Assembly (NCBI RefSeq): GCF_001425685.1
Contig: NZ_LMCY01000004.1
Location: 141,222-205,221 of the forward strand
DNA length: 64,000 bases
From: Massilia sp. Root335
Lineage (GTDB): Bacteria; Pseudomonadota; Gammaproteobacteria; Burkholderiales; Burkholderiaceae_D
Direction: 5' to 3'
Below the pieces are notes generated by a model. The model made no database searches. It was not told the origin of the DNA and saw only the letters and a list, made by a program, of their open reading frames with translations. A program made the position numbers and the translations under genes. This document shows positions 19,101 through 27,503 of this stretch, one piece after another (within the stretch, counting starts at the first letter, position 1; each line of letters opens with the position of its first letter).

Positions 19101-19765
19101 GCGCCGTCGTCGGCGTGCAGCCGTTCGGTGGAGAAGGGAAATCCGGCACCGGTCCCAAGGCCGGCGGTCCGCTGTACCTCAAACGACTGCAAAAGGATGC
19201 GCCGCCGCTGCCGTTAAACCATGCGCGGCGCGGCAATGCAGCGCTGGACGCGCTGCTCGGCTGGGCGCGCACCAATGGCCACGGCGACATCGCGCCCCTG
19301 GCGGAACGCTATATGGAAACGACGCTGGACGGCGTGCGCATCGACCTGCCTGGTCCGACCGGCGAGCGCAACCAGCTCGATTTCGTCCCGCGCGGCACCG
19401 TCCTGTGCGCACCGAACGGCACGGCCAGCCTGCTGAACCAGTTGGCGGCGGCATTTGCGACCGGCAACCGCGCGCTCGTGTTGATGGAATCAAACGTCTC
19501 GTTGCCGGCCGCGGTGAAGGAACGCGTGCGTTTTATCGACGCGCAAGAACTGGACGGCAGCGATGTCGCGCTCGCGCTCGTCGAGCAGGATGTAACAGGG
19601 GATGTGCGGGCGAAACTGGCGGCCCGTCCCGGTGCCATCGTCGGCATCGTCGACACCCGCGCGGGCGAACCGATCGCCCTGTGGAGATTGGTGGCGGAGC
19701 GCGCCTTGTGCGTCAACACGACCGCGGCTGGCGGTAACGCAAGCCTCATGACACTGGGCCTGTAA
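16127..19765 (+). CDS. putA: Bifunctional proline dehydrogenase / P5C dehydrogenase (type B PutA)
   Basis: PutA oxidises proline to P5C with FAD and then to glutamate with NAD. ATG 16127 gives 1212 aa. The proline dehydrogenase barrel carries [32 protein letters not shown] and [11 protein letters not shown]. The aldehyde dehydrogenase half has [25 protein letters not shown], the general base Glu799 (AETGGQN) and the catalytic Cys833 (GQRCSALR). A C-terminal domain of about 180 residues follows. There is no N-terminal ribbon-helix-helix domain, so this is a type B PutA and cannot repress its own gene. Regulation probably falls to the divergent Lrp protein. ald (alanine dehydrogenase) follows in the same direction, 65 bases on. 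Confidence 0.96.
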   Translation: MNIAAFPASTYVPFDALQTEARREQTPLRAAITAAYRREETSAVEWLLAQGACANADAYMLAHRLVSAVREKRTRSSGVDALMHEFSLSSEEGVALMCLAEALLRIPDTETADRLIADKISRGDWKKHLGESPSLFVNAATWGLLITGKLVSSSSETGLGAALTRMIAKGGEPLIRKGVDLAMRMLGNQFVTGQTIDEALKNSRENETRGYRYSYDMLGEAALTESDADNYYASYEAAIHAIGNASNGRGIKDGPGISIKLSALHPRYSRAQYARVMGELLPRVRNLILLAKQYDIGINIDAEEADRLEISLDMLEALAFDPALAGFDGIGLVVQAYQKRCPFVIDFVVDLARRSGRKFMVRLVKGAYWDAEIKRAQVDGLPGYPVYTRKVYTDVSYLTCARKLLSATDVIYPQFATHNAHSLSVIYTWAKADNVSNYEFQCLHGMGETLYDQVVGKDNLDKACRIYAPVGSHETLLAYLVRRLLENGANSSFVNQIVDENVPIDTLLADPFEAARAAQCLPHPRIPLPLDLFPDGRRNSAGLDLTNDHVLAGLAADLGTPRRYLAAPLIDGAVQAAGALNVVNPAQSADIVGQVTEATTADVDTALQAAAAAAPGWEGIGNAARADLIARVGDLFEQHRGELMALAVREAGKSLPNAIAEVREAVDFLRYYAAEIRSAPAAHALGAVTCISPWNFPLAIFTGQVAAALAAGNVVLAKPAEQTPLIAHRAVQLFHQAGVPAGVLQLLPGRGEIVGAALTADARVKAVIFTGSTEVAQLINRTLAARAAKEGADIPLIAETGGQNALIVDSSALPEQVVQDVVSSAFDSAGQRCSALRVLFLQEDIADKTIKMLKGAMQELRVGVPDRLATDIGPVIDQEARQNLLGHIERMKATAKQYFSLTLPEALQAQGTFVPPTVLEIGSMSELKREVFGPVLHVVRWRRSDLDKVVDTINATGYGLTLGVHSRIDETIDFITTRAHVGNIYVNRNIVGAVVGVQPFGGEGKSGTGPKAGGPLYLKRLQKDAPPLPLNHARRGNAALDALLGWARTNGHGDIAPLAERYMETTLDGVRIDLPGPTGERNQLDFVPRGTVLCAPNGTASLLNQLAAAFATGNRALVLMESNVSLPAAVKERVRFIDAQELDGSDVALALVEQDVTGDVRAKLAARPGAIVGIVDTRAGEPIALWRLVAERALCVNTTAAGGNASLMTLGL

Positions 19766-19830
19766 GCCAGGTCAACGGCGTCACTGGTCGCCGCGGCGTT
19801 TTGTTTTTGAAGTACAACTTGGAGGCAGAC

Positions 19831-20946
19831 ATGTTAGTAGGCGTACCAAAAGAAATCAAAAACAACGAATTCCGGGTGGGCCTCACGCCCCCGAGTGTGC
19901 ACGAACTGGTCGCGCGCGGCCATCGTGTCGTCGTGCAAACCGGCGCGGGTGCCGGCATCGGCCTGACGGACGAGCAGTACACGGCCGCCGGCGCGACGAT
20001 CGTGCCATCGGCGCAAGAGATCTTTGCGCAGGCCGAGATGATCGTCAAGGTCAAGGAACCGCAGCCGCAGGAATGCGGGATGCTGCGTCCGGGACAGATC
20101 CTGTACACGTATCTGCACCTGGCGCCGGACCCGGAACAGACGGCGGCCCTCGTGAAATCCGGCGCCGTGTGTATCGCGTATGAAACCATCACCGGTCCGG
20201 GCGGCGGCTTGCCGCTGCTGGCGCCGATGAGCGAGGTGGCGGGGCGGATGTCGATCCAGGCCGGCGCCAGCCACCTGGAAAAATCGAAGGGCGGCGCCGG
20301 CATCCTGCTGGGCGGCGTCCCCGGCGTGGCGGCGGGGCACATCGTCATCATTGGCGCCGGCGTGGTGGGAATGAACGCGTTACAAATGGCCGTCGGCATC
20401 GGCGCGCGCGTTAGCGTTCTCGACAAGAACGTCGACCGCCTGCGCCAGCTCGACCTCGTCTACGGCAACCGTATTTCGACCCTGTATTCGAACACGCATG
20501 CGATCGAGGAAGCGGTATTGTCGGCCGATCTCGTCATCGGCGGCGTGCTCGTGCCCGGCGCCGCGGCACCGAAGCTGGTGACGCGCGACATGGTGTCGCG
20601 GATGAAAAAGGGCGCCGTCGTCGTCGACGTGGCGATCGACCAGGGCGGCTGCTTCGAAACGTCGCATCCGACGACGCACGCGGATCCGACCTTCGTCGTC
20701 GATGGCGTCGTGCATTACTGCGTGGCCAATATGCCCGGCGCGGTGGCGCGCACGTCGACGTTCGCGCTGAACAACGCGACGATAGGCCACGCCGTGGCGC
20801 TGGCCAACAAGGGGTGGCGGCAGGCGCTGCGCGACGATCCTCACCTCAAGAATGGCCTGAACGTCTGCGAAGGCAAGGTGACGTATGCCGCCGTCGCGCA
20901 GGATCTTGGCTACGACTACGTGCCGGCCGACACGCTGCTGGCCTGA
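19831..20946 (+). CDS. ald: Alanine dehydrogenase
   Basis: The product converts L-alanine reversibly to pyruvate and ammonia with NAD. The 371-aa protein starts [20 protein letters not shown] behind GGAGG (19821-19825). Its Rossmann signature is [20 protein letters not shown], and the C-terminal [20 protein letters not shown] is characteristic. Length is typical. It follows putA, which suggests an amino-acid catabolism cluster. Its last 31 bases overlap the convergent nucleosidase gene. Confidence 0.96.
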   Translation: MLVGVPKEIKNNEFRVGLTPPSVHELVARGHRVVVQTGAGAGIGLTDEQYTAAGATIVPSAQEIFAQAEMIVKVKEPQPQECGMLRPGQILYTYLHLAPDPEQTAALVKSGAVCIAYETITGPGGGLPLLAPMSEVAGRMSIQAGASHLEKSKGGAGILLGGVPGVAAGHIVIIGAGVVGMNALQMAVGIGARVSVLDKNVDRLRQLDLVYGNRISTLYSNTHAIEEAVLSADLVIGGVLVPGAAAPKLVTRDMVSRMKKGAVVVDVAIDQGGCFETSHPTTHADPTFVVDGVVHYCVANMPGAVARTSTFALNNATIGHAVALANKGWRQALRDDPHLKNGLNVCEGKVTYAAVAQDLGYDYVPADTLLA

Positions 20947-21713
20947 GCTGCCTCCGCTTTTTGCCAGCCCAGGCAGAACTGCCTGACGATGTGAAAAGCA
21001 TAACGCGCGGCCACCGATTTCACGAAGCGCATGAAATCGGTGGCCGCGTTTTCGTTGGCGTTGTCGGAAATCGTCCGGATCACGCCGAACGGGATGCCCA
21101 GCTCGAAACAGGCCTGCGCCACCGCGGCGCCTTCCATCTCCACCGCCAGCAGACCGGGTAATGCCTCATTCAACGCGTTCAGACGGCCCTTGTCGCTCAT
21201 GAACTGGTCGGCGCTGGCGATGAGACCAAGGTGCAGCCGCGGCCCGCTGAGCGCGAATACGGCCCTTTCAGCGGGATCGATGGCAAAAGCAAAATCGTCT
21301 TCCAGGAAACGGCGTGCCGCATCCGCCAGTTGCGAGGCGATGCGGCGGTCGGACAGGAAGTGCGTCAAGCCCGTCAGAGGCACTTCATAGCGGGGAAACA
21401 AAGGACTCGCATCCATATCGTGCTGGATGAGGGATTCGGCCACCACGATGTCGCCGACGCGGACAGCCATGTCGCCGGCGCCAGCCACCCCCGTAAAGAG
21501 GATATGGGTAACACCGAACTTCTCCACAAGCGTTGCGGTCGTCAGTGCTGCGGCAACCTTGCCTATACGCGATAAAACGCACACTGCGTCGATTTCCCAC
21601 AGTCGTCCGACAAAGTACTCGCGCATGCCATGCATGAGCTTGTAGGGCCCTTCCATGGCTTCTATGAGCCCCTGCTGTTCTTCGTGCAACGCACTGATGA
21701 TCCCTAATCGCAT
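20916..21713 (-). CDS. 5'-methylthioadenosine/S-adenosylhomocysteine nucleosidase family protein
   Basis: The 265-aa protein matches the MTA/SAH nucleosidase fold: [20 protein letters not shown] at the start, [12 protein letters not shown], the active-site region [19 protein letters not shown] (Glu pair) and [16 protein letters not shown] with the catalytic Asp. It removes adenine from by-products of SAM use. It is longer than E. coli MtnN (232 aa), with an extra middle segment and an [10 protein letters not shown] tail, so a related 5'-nucleosidase role is possible. The 3' end overlaps ald on the opposite strand. Confidence 0.88.
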   Translation of the reverse strand: MRLGIISALHEEQQGLIEAMEGPYKLMHGMREYFVGRLWEIDAVCVLSRIGKVAAALTTATLVEKFGVTHILFTGVAGAGDMAVRVGDIVVAESLIQHDMDASPLFPRYEVPLTGLTHFLSDRRIASQLADAARRFLEDDFAFAIDPAERAVFALSGPRLHLGLIASADQFMSDKGRLNALNEALPGLLAVEMEGAAVAQACFELGIPFGVIRTISDNANENAATDFMRFVKSVAARYAFHIVRQFCLGWQKAEAAQASSVSAGT

Positions 21714-21811
21714 GTTTCAGCCTGTTTTTGTTGATAGAGCGGCAACGGGTTGGCGGTTTGTGCACGCTGTTCCCGATCTTCTTGTTTTATAGACATAAAT
21801 GTATATAAAAA

Positions 21812-22300
21812 ATTGATAGTGATAGTAAACGCGCTTCTGTCTGTGGATAAAGAGGAATTTGTCTACAGCGTCAACGGTTTACGCGATCACGGATCGGCTG
21901 GAAAAGCATTGTATCGATGCTGAACCGATGTTGGACAAAAAATCCGGAAGTCGGCAAAACGGCTTTTTTGCACATCCAGTCCTGTGGATATGCAGGCGGT
22001 TTTCCACAGCCGGGCTGGTTTTGCAGCCGATCTGGACGCTTTGCTTGCAGTTTTTGCATGTGGGAAGTGCGTTCGCAGCTTCTCCGAGGCGAGCAGTGAG
22101 GCGATCCATGTTCCGGATGCGACGGGTGCGTCTCGTTCTTTCTGTAGACAAGACAGAAGTCGAGCAGTGTCTGCGTTGGCATTCATGCTGTCGCCAGCAT
22201 TGGCGTCGATGCTGTGGCGTCGCGACGTTTTTTTTTGCAGACAAAAGCGCGTTCGCGTTGAGCCGGCTCGTTTTCCTTCTTTAGTTAACTTGGAGAGAAA
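21812..22300 (+). repeat. Origin-like module 1
   Basis: Order: triplets TTGATAGTGATAGTAAACGC (21813-21832), a 13-base gap after TAA, DnaA box TGTGGATAA (21842-21850), a weak inverted box TTGTCTACA (21859-21867) and GGTTTACGCG (21876-21885). Second half: TTGGACAAAAAATCCG (21931 on), TGTGGATAT (21983-21991) and TTTTCCACA (22000-22008). A tail with GTGAGGCGA near 22097 follows, plus about 100 bases not found in module 2. It has the most AT-rich left flank. Confidence 0.75.
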
Positions 22301-22686
22301 GATAAGAATAGTAGTGATAGTAAACGCCGGGCGAACTGTGGATAACCGGGATTTTTTCCACATGCTCAAGGGTTTACGCGCTGTGCTACCGGTCGGACAA
22401 ACCTTGCGTCTGGACCGGATCGAAACTGGACAAAAAAGTGGCGCGCGTAGAACACGGCAGTTCCGCACATTCGATCCTGTGGATATCCAGCAGCTTATCC
22501 ACAAAGCCCGGCCGATCAGGTCGACGTCGCGCCGCTGTCGGGTCGCGAACGCGTCCGGAGTCGGACTTTTTTTTCAAGAACGCTTGCAGGAAGTCGTGAG
22601 GCGACATGGTCGAGCTCGACGATCTTTTCGGGCACGGCCGCTGCGTTCGAAACGAATCCCCAGGTTTACAACCAAAAGCTTGTATA
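22301..22686 (+). repeat. Origin-like module 2
   Basis: Triplets AATAGTAGTGATAGTAAACG (22307-22326), a 13-base GC-rich gap, TGTGGATAA (22337-22345), TTTTCCACA (22354-22362) and GGGTTTACGCG (22370 on). Second half: ACTGGACAAAAAAGTGG (22425 on), TGTGGATAT (22478-22486) and perfect TTATCCACA (22495-22503). The tail contains GTGAGGCGACATG near 22596, like module 1. This copy best matches the DnaA-trio plus GC spacer plus DnaA-box layout. Confidence 0.75.
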
Positions 22687-22897
22687 CAGAATGATGATAG
22701 TAGTTAACGGTGGCACTCTTCTGTGGATAAGCCGGGTTTTGTCCACAACATCAAACGTTTACGGTTCGCATAAGCCGGTGGGCTGGTCTTGTATGTGCCT
22801 GGAGGCAAAACTGGATAAAAAATCCGCTGGTGCGAAAAGTCGGGTTTCCCCACATTTCGTACCTGTGGATATTCATATGCTTATCCACAGCCTGGAG
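22687..22897 (+). repeat. Origin-like module 3 (no tail)
   Basis: Triplets AATGATGATAGTAGTTAACG (22690-22709), an 18-base gap from the last TAG, TGTGGATAA (22722-22730), TTGTCCACA (22739-22747) and CGTTTACGG (22756 on). Second half: ACTGGATAAAAAATCCG (22810 on), CCACATTTCG, TGTGGATAT (22864-22872) and perfect TTATCCACA (22881-22889). The module ends 60 bases before the GMC oxidoreductase start. Confidence 0.75.
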
Positions 22898-22956
22898 AGC
22901 TCATTTACACTTGATCATCTGGTAAGCTTGCTCAACCGAATCACGAATGAGGTTCC

Positions 22957-24582
22957 ATGGAATCTGCCGGCGCGTTCGATTACGTCATCGTGGGGGCCGG
23001 CACGGCCGGCTGTGTGCTGGCCAATCGCCTCAGTCGCAAGCCCGACGTGCAGGTCCTGCTGATCGAGGCGGGCGGCAAGGACGATTATTTGTGGATCCAC
23101 GTCCCCGTCGGCTATCTGTATTGCATCGGCAATCCCCGTACGGACTGGTTGTTCAAGACGGAAGCGGACCCTGGGCTCGCAGGGCGATCGCTGATCTACC
23201 CGCGCGGAAAAGTCCTGGGCGGCAGTTCGTCGATCAACGGCATGATCTATATGCGCGGCCAGGCCGGCGATTACGACCGCTGGGCCGATATCGCGGGCGA
23301 TCCGTCCTGGCGCTGGGACAATGTCCTGCCCATTTTTAAGGCAAGCGAAGACCATCACGGCGGCGCCAGCGCCATTCACGGCAGCGGCGGCGAGTGGCGA
23401 GTCGAGCGCCAGCGGCTGTCCTGGGAGATCCTCGACGCGTTCCGCGACGCCGCCAGCGAGACGGGCATCCCGAAAGTCGACGATTTCAATGGCGGCGATA
23501 ACGAAGGGTGCGCCTATTTCGACGTCAACCAGCGGCGCGGCATCCGGCTGAACACGGCCAAGGCGTTTCTGCGTCCGGCGTCGGCGCGGCCGAACCTGAC
23601 GATCATGACCGGCTGCCATGTGGAAAAGCTCATCCTCGAACAAACCGGGCAGGGCGTCGCCTGCCGCGGCGTGCAATTCACGGGCGGCGGGCGCGCTTTT
23701 TCGGCCACGGCGCGGCGCGAAACCCTGCTGGCCGCCGGGGCGATCGGTTCGCCGCACATCCTGCAGTTGTCCGGCATCGGGCCGGCGGGCCTGCTGCACC
23801 GGCACGGTATCGTTCCCGTCGTCGATGCGCCGGGCGTGGGCGAAAACCTGCAGGATCATTTGCAGCTGCGCATGGTCTACCGCATCACGGGTGCCCGTTC
23901 GCTCAACACGAGTGCCGCGTCCTGGTATGGCAAGCTGAAAATCGGCGCGCAATATCTGCTGTTCCAGAGCGGGCCGATGTCGATGGCGCCGTCGCAGATG
24001 GGCGCGTTTGCCCGCTCCGATCCCGGCCAGGCGACACCGAACCTGGAATACCACGTGCAGCCGCTGTCCCTGGAAAAATTCGGCGATCCGCTGCACGGTT
24101 TTCCCGCGTTCACGGCCAGCGTGTGCAATCTGCGTCCGACGGCGCGCGGCCACGTCCGGCTCGCGGACAACGACAGCTATTCTTCGCCGAAGATCGTGCC
24201 GAACTACCTCAGCACGCCCGAAGACCGCAAGGTGGCGGCCGATGCGCTGGCGCTCACGCGGCGCATCGTGGCCGCGCCGTCCATGGCGACATACCGCCCG
24301 GAAGAATTCAAGCCGGGCCCGCACTACCGCACGGAAGACGAGCTTGCGGAGGCCGCCAGCCTCATCGGCACGACGATCTTTCACCCGGTCGGCACCTGCC
24401 GCATGGGCAAAACGGACGATCCGCTTGCCGTCGTCGACAGCGCGTTGCGCGTAAAAGGCATACACGGATTGCGCGTGGTCGACGCGTCCATCATGCCGAC
24501 GATCACGTCCGGCAACACGAACGCGCCCACCTTGATGATCGCCGAAAAGACGGCGCAGCTGATTTCTCGCGACTGGCGCTAG
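22957..24582 (+). CDS. GMC-family FAD-dependent oxidoreductase (choline-dehydrogenase-like)
   Basis: This 541-aa flavoenzyme has the dinucleotide-binding motif GAGTAG (13-18), the GMC signature PRGKVLGGSSSINGMIYMRG and the active-site pair His476 (FHPVGTCRMG) and Asn520 (SGNTNAP). The 44-residue spacing is the same as in choline oxidase. It oxidises an alcohol to an aldehyde; choline, a long-chain alcohol or another substrate are all possible. Neighbours give no betaine genes, so a BetA name is not used. It is the first gene right of the origin-like region, and its promoter must lie within or next to module 3. Confidence 0.92.
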   Translation: MESAGAFDYVIVGAGTAGCVLANRLSRKPDVQVLLIEAGGKDDYLWIHVPVGYLYCIGNPRTDWLFKTEADPGLAGRSLIYPRGKVLGGSSSINGMIYMRGQAGDYDRWADIAGDPSWRWDNVLPIFKASEDHHGGASAIHGSGGEWRVERQRLSWEILDAFRDAASETGIPKVDDFNGGDNEGCAYFDVNQRRGIRLNTAKAFLRPASARPNLTIMTGCHVEKLILEQTGQGVACRGVQFTGGGRAFSATARRETLLAAGAIGSPHILQLSGIGPAGLLHRHGIVPVVDAPGVGENLQDHLQLRMVYRITGARSLNTSAASWYGKLKIGAQYLLFQSGPMSMAPSQMGAFARSDPGQATPNLEYHVQPLSLEKFGDPLHGFPAFTASVCNLRPTARGHVRLADNDSYSSPKIVPNYLSTPEDRKVAADALALTRRIVAAPSMATYRPEEFKPGPHYRTEDELAEAASLIGTTIFHPVGTCRMGKTDDPLAVVDSALRVKGIHGLRVVDASIMPTITSGNTNAPTLMIAEKTAQLISRDWR

Positions 24583-24720
24583 CTGGGCATATTTGCACAA
24601 CAGGTTTGCGCGCCGTCATGACTAAGCGCAGGGCGATTCACCTGCCGCGTGCTGTATCTTGACGAGTTCCAAAAGTGTGTATGATTTGTAAAGCTTGCAT
24701 CACGACAGCGAGGAGACGCA

Positions 24721-25494
24721 ATGCCGGACGTCATTCTGGAAACACGTGATCTGACGAAGGAATTCAAGGGTTTTACGGCCGTCGATCAGGTGAATCTGCA
24801 GGTGCAGCGCGGCCATATCCACGCGCTGATCGGGCCGAACGGTGCCGGCAAGACGACGTGTTTTAACCTGCTCACGAAATTCCTGGCGCCGTCCGCCGGC
24901 CGCATCCTCTTCAACGGCGCCGACATCACCCGGCTGAAACCGGCGCAGATCGCGCGCCGCGGCATCATCCGCTCGTTCCAGATCTCGGCCGTGTTCCCGC
25001 ACCTGACCGTGCTGGAAAACGTGCGCATCGGCCTGCAGCGCGCGCTCGGCACCAGCTTTTATTTCTGGCGCAGCGAACGGACTTTAATGCAGCTCAACGA
25101 CCGCGCCCTGCAACTGCTGGCCGAAGTCGACCTGGAACATTTTGCCGACACCGTCACGGCCGACCTGCCGTACGGCCGCAAGCGTGCGCTCGAGATCGCC
25201 ACGACGCTCGCCATGGAGCCGGAACTCATGCTGCTGGACGAGCCCACGCAGGGCATGGGCCACGAAGACGTGCACCGCGTGACGGCACTGATCAAAAAAG
25301 TGTCAGCCGGGCGCACGATCCTGATGGTCGAACACAATATGAACGTCGTGTCCGGCATCTGCGACCGCATCTCCGTGCTGCAGCGGGGCGCCGTGCTGGC
25401 GGAAGGCAGTTATGCCGAGGTGGCGCGCAATCCGCAGGTGATTGAAGCGTACATGGGCAGCGCCGACAGCGACCTGGCGGGAGCGCACGGATGA
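24721..25494 (+). CDS. livG: ABC transporter ATP-binding protein (LivG-type)
   Basis: This 257-aa ATPase of the branched-chain amino-acid (HAAT) transporter family has Walker A GPNGAGKTTCFN, a short Q-loop, signature region ADLPYGRKRALEIATTLA and Walker B MLLDEPTQGM. GAGGAGA precedes the ATG. A weak TTGACG/TATGAT pair (24659, 24680; 15-base spacer) may be the operon promoter. It is the first gene of a five-gene transporter operon and overlaps livF by 4 bases (ATGA). The transported substrate may not be a branched-chain amino acid; amides, urea and aromatic acids are handled by related systems. Confidence 0.92.
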   Translation: MPDVILETRDLTKEFKGFTAVDQVNLQVQRGHIHALIGPNGAGKTTCFNLLTKFLAPSAGRILFNGADITRLKPAQIARRGIIRSFQISAVFPHLTVLENVRIGLQRALGTSFYFWRSERTLMQLNDRALQLLAEVDLEHFADTVTADLPYGRKRALEIATTLAMEPELMLLDEPTQGMGHEDVHRVTALIKKVSAGRTILMVEHNMNVVSGICDRISVLQRGAVLAEGSYAEVARNPQVIEAYMGSADSDLAGAHG

Positions 25495-26198
25495 CGCCGG
25501 CACTGGAAATCGACGGCCTGCAAGCCTGGTATGGCGAATCGCACATCCTGCACGGCGTCGGCTTTACGGTACAGCAGGGCGAAGTGGTGACCCTGCTGGG
25601 ACGCAATGGCGCGGGCCGCACGACCACCTTGCGCGCCATCATGGGCCTGACGGGCGCGCGCACCGGGTCGATCCGCGTGGGTGGCGTCGAGGCGATCCGT
25701 CTGCCGACGCACCGCATCGCCCACCTCGGTATCGGCTATTGCCCGGAAGAGCGCGGCATTTTCGCCTCGCTGTCGACCGAGGAAAACCTCATGCTGCCGC
25801 CGCGGCTGGCCGGCCGGGACGCCGGCATGTCCGTGGCCGAGATCTACGAGATGTTCCCGAACCTGTACGAGCGCCGCCACAGCCCGGGGACGCGGCTGTC
25901 CGGCGGCGAGCAGCAGATGCTGGCCGTGGCCCGCATCCTGCGCACCGGCGCGCGCCTGCTGCTGCTGGACGAGATCTCGGAAGGGCTGGCGCCCGTCATC
26001 GTGCAGGCGCTGGGCCGCATGATCACGACGCTCAAGGCAAAGGGCTACACGATCGTCATGGTGGAACAGAATTTCCGGTTCGCGGCACCGCTGGCGGACC
26101 GGTTTTATGTCATGGAACACGGCCGCATCGTCACGACGATCGCGGCCGCGGAGCTGCAGGCCAGCATGCCGGCCCTGACCGAGCTGCTGGGCGTTTGA
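25491..26198 (+). CDS. livF: ABC transporter ATP-binding protein (LivF-type)
   Basis: This 235-aa partner ATPase has signature RLSGGEQQMLAVARIL and Walker B LLLLDEISEGLAP. Its Walker A reads GRNGAGRTTTLR, with Arg where Lys is normal; the CGC codon is clear in the sequence. This substitution also occurs, to my knowledge, in other LivF-like proteins, so it is not by itself a sign of inactivity. It overlaps livG by ATGA and is followed 20 bases later by the binding protein gene. Confidence 0.92.
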   Translation: MTPALEIDGLQAWYGESHILHGVGFTVQQGEVVTLLGRNGAGRTTTLRAIMGLTGARTGSIRVGGVEAIRLPTHRIAHLGIGYCPEERGIFASLSTEENLMLPPRLAGRDAGMSVAEIYEMFPNLYERRHSPGTRLSGGEQQMLAVARILRTGARLLLLDEISEGLAPVIVQALGRMITTLKAKGYTIVMVEQNFRFAAPLADRFYVMEHGRIVTTIAAAELQASMPALTELLGV

Positions 26199-26218
26199 TC
26201 ATCGATAACGGAGACCAC

Positions 26219-27433
26219 ATGAAACGCACGACACGCACAGCGATTGCCTTTACGGTTGCCACCTTGGCGGCCGGTTCGTCCCTATCCGCCCAGGCCCAGG
26301 TCTCGGGCGACACCGTCAAGATCGGCCTGATCACGGATTTGTCGGGCGTGTATTCCGACATCGACGGCAATGGCGGCGCCGAAGCCGTGCGCATGGCGAT
26401 CGCCGACATGGGGGGCGCGATCAACGGCAAGAAGATCCAGTTCATCGTCGCCGACCACCAGAACAAGCCGGACATCGCCGCCAGCAAGGCGCGCGAATGG
26501 TTCGACCGGGAAGGCGTCGACATGCTGATCGGCGGCACGAATTCCGGCGCAGCACTGGCCATGGCCAAGGTCGCGGCGGAAAAGAAAAAAGTGTTCATCG
26601 CGATCGGTTCCGGCAGTGCGCAACTGACCAACGAACAGTGCTCGCCGTTCACCGTGCACTACGCCTATGACACGGTCGCGCTCGCGCGCGGCACGGGCGC
26701 GACGATGGTCAAGCAGGGCGGCAAGTCCTGGTATTTCCTCACCGCCGACTACGCCTTCGGCCAGTCGCTGGAAAAGGACACGACCGACGTCATCAAAGCG
26801 AACGGCGGGAAGGTGCTGGGCAGCGTCAAGCACCCGCTGGGCGCGTCCGATTTTTCCTCGTTCCTGCTGCAGGCGCAAGCATCGAAGGCGCAGGTGCTGG
26901 GCCTGGCGAACGCCGGCGGCGATTTTATCAACTCGGTGAAAGCGGCGAAGGAATTCGGCTTGACGAGCAAGATGAAGATCGCGGGCCTGCTCGTGTTCAT
27001 CAACGATATCCACACCCTCGGCCTGCCGACGACGCAGGGTTTATATCTCACCACCGGCTGGTACTGGGACCTGAACAACGATACGCGCGCCTGGGCCAGG
27101 AAATACGTCGCCAGGATGAAGAAGGAACCATCGATGCTGCAGGCGGCGGATTATTCGGCCACGATGAACTACCTGAACGCCGTCAAGGCGATCGGCACGG
27201 ACGATGGCGAGAAGGTCATGGCCCAGCTTAAAAAAACCAGGATCAACGACATGTTCGCGAAGAATGCCGAGATCCGTCCGGACGGCCGCATGGTGCACGA
27301 TATGTATCTGATGCAGGTAAAAACGCCGGCCGAGTCGAAGGCGCCCTGGGATTACTACAAGGTCGTGGCGACGATCCCGGGCGCCCAGGCGTACACGACC
27401 AAGGCCGAGACGAAGTGCGCGGCCTGGAAGTGA
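26219..27433 (+). CDS. Periplasmic substrate-binding protein of HAAT ABC transporter
   Basis: The start is taken at ATG 26219 after ACGGAGA, giving 404 aa; the longer frame upstream only shadows livF. A signal peptide (cleavage after SLSAQAQ) precedes a type I periplasmic-binding fold: VKIGLITDLSGVYSDIDGNG, MLIGGTNSGAALAMAKVA, YFLTADYAFGQSLEKDT. It captures the ligand and delivers it to LivH/LivM. The ligand class is not decided by sequence. A GC palindrome plus T-run after the gene probably lowers permease expression relative to this protein. Confidence 0.92.
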   Translation: MKRTTRTAIAFTVATLAAGSSLSAQAQVSGDTVKIGLITDLSGVYSDIDGNGGAEAVRMAIADMGGAINGKKIQFIVADHQNKPDIAASKAREWFDREGVDMLIGGTNSGAALAMAKVAAEKKKVFIAIGSGSAQLTNEQCSPFTVHYAYDTVALARGTGATMVKQGGKSWYFLTADYAFGQSLEKDTTDVIKANGGKVLGSVKHPLGASDFSSFLLQAQASKAQVLGLANAGGDFINSVKAAKEFGLTSKMKIAGLLVFINDIHTLGLPTTQGLYLTTGWYWDLNNDTRAWARKYVARMKKEPSMLQAADYSATMNYLNAVKAIGTDDGEKVMAQLKKTRINDMFAKNAEIRPDGRMVHDMYLMQVKTPAESKAPWDYYKVVATIPGAQAYTTKAETKCAAWK

Positions 27434-27450
27434 GCACGACGTCGGCGCGT

Positions 27451-27479
27451 GGCGGCCGGCGCCGGCCGCCGTCGTTTTT
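27451..27479 (+). terminator. GC palindrome with T-run between binding protein and permease genes
   Basis: GGCGGCCGGC / GCCGGCCGCC (27451-27470) is a perfect inverted repeat followed by GTCGTTTTT. It sits inside the operon, so partial termination would give more binding protein than permease. Confidence 0.65.
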
Positions 27480-27503
27480 AATCGCAGTTTGCTGACTGAT
27501 CCC

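Larger units (their letters stand above)
21781..22897. other. Candidate chromosomal replication origin (oriC-like): three tandem modules
   Basis: No convincing gene lies between the nucleosidase and the GMC oxidoreductase. The stretch holds five perfect DnaA boxes (TGTGGATAA or TTATCCACA at 21842, 22337, 22495, 22722, 22881) and two TTTTCCACA boxes (22000, 22354). It also has three TGTGGATAT boxes (21983, 22478, 22864) and weaker TTGTCYACA forms (21859, 22739). They fall into three copies of one module. Each copy begins with AT-rich DNA and TAG/TGA/TAA triplets followed by a short GC-rich spacer and a DnaA box, the arrangement of the basal unwinding system described for bacterial origins. 21781-21830 is about 20% GC by hand count. 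parS, parAB and mnmG-rsmG lie to the right. dnaA is not in the window. Confidence 0.65.

Noticed and set aside
16091..19192. 1033-codon minus-strand open frame opposite putA
   Set aside because: Antisense shadow of putA caused by high GC; no recognisable domain.
21859..23062. Several open frames (up to 236 codons) inside the origin-like region
   Set aside because: They cross the repeated modules on both strands, have no ribosome binding sites and resemble no family.
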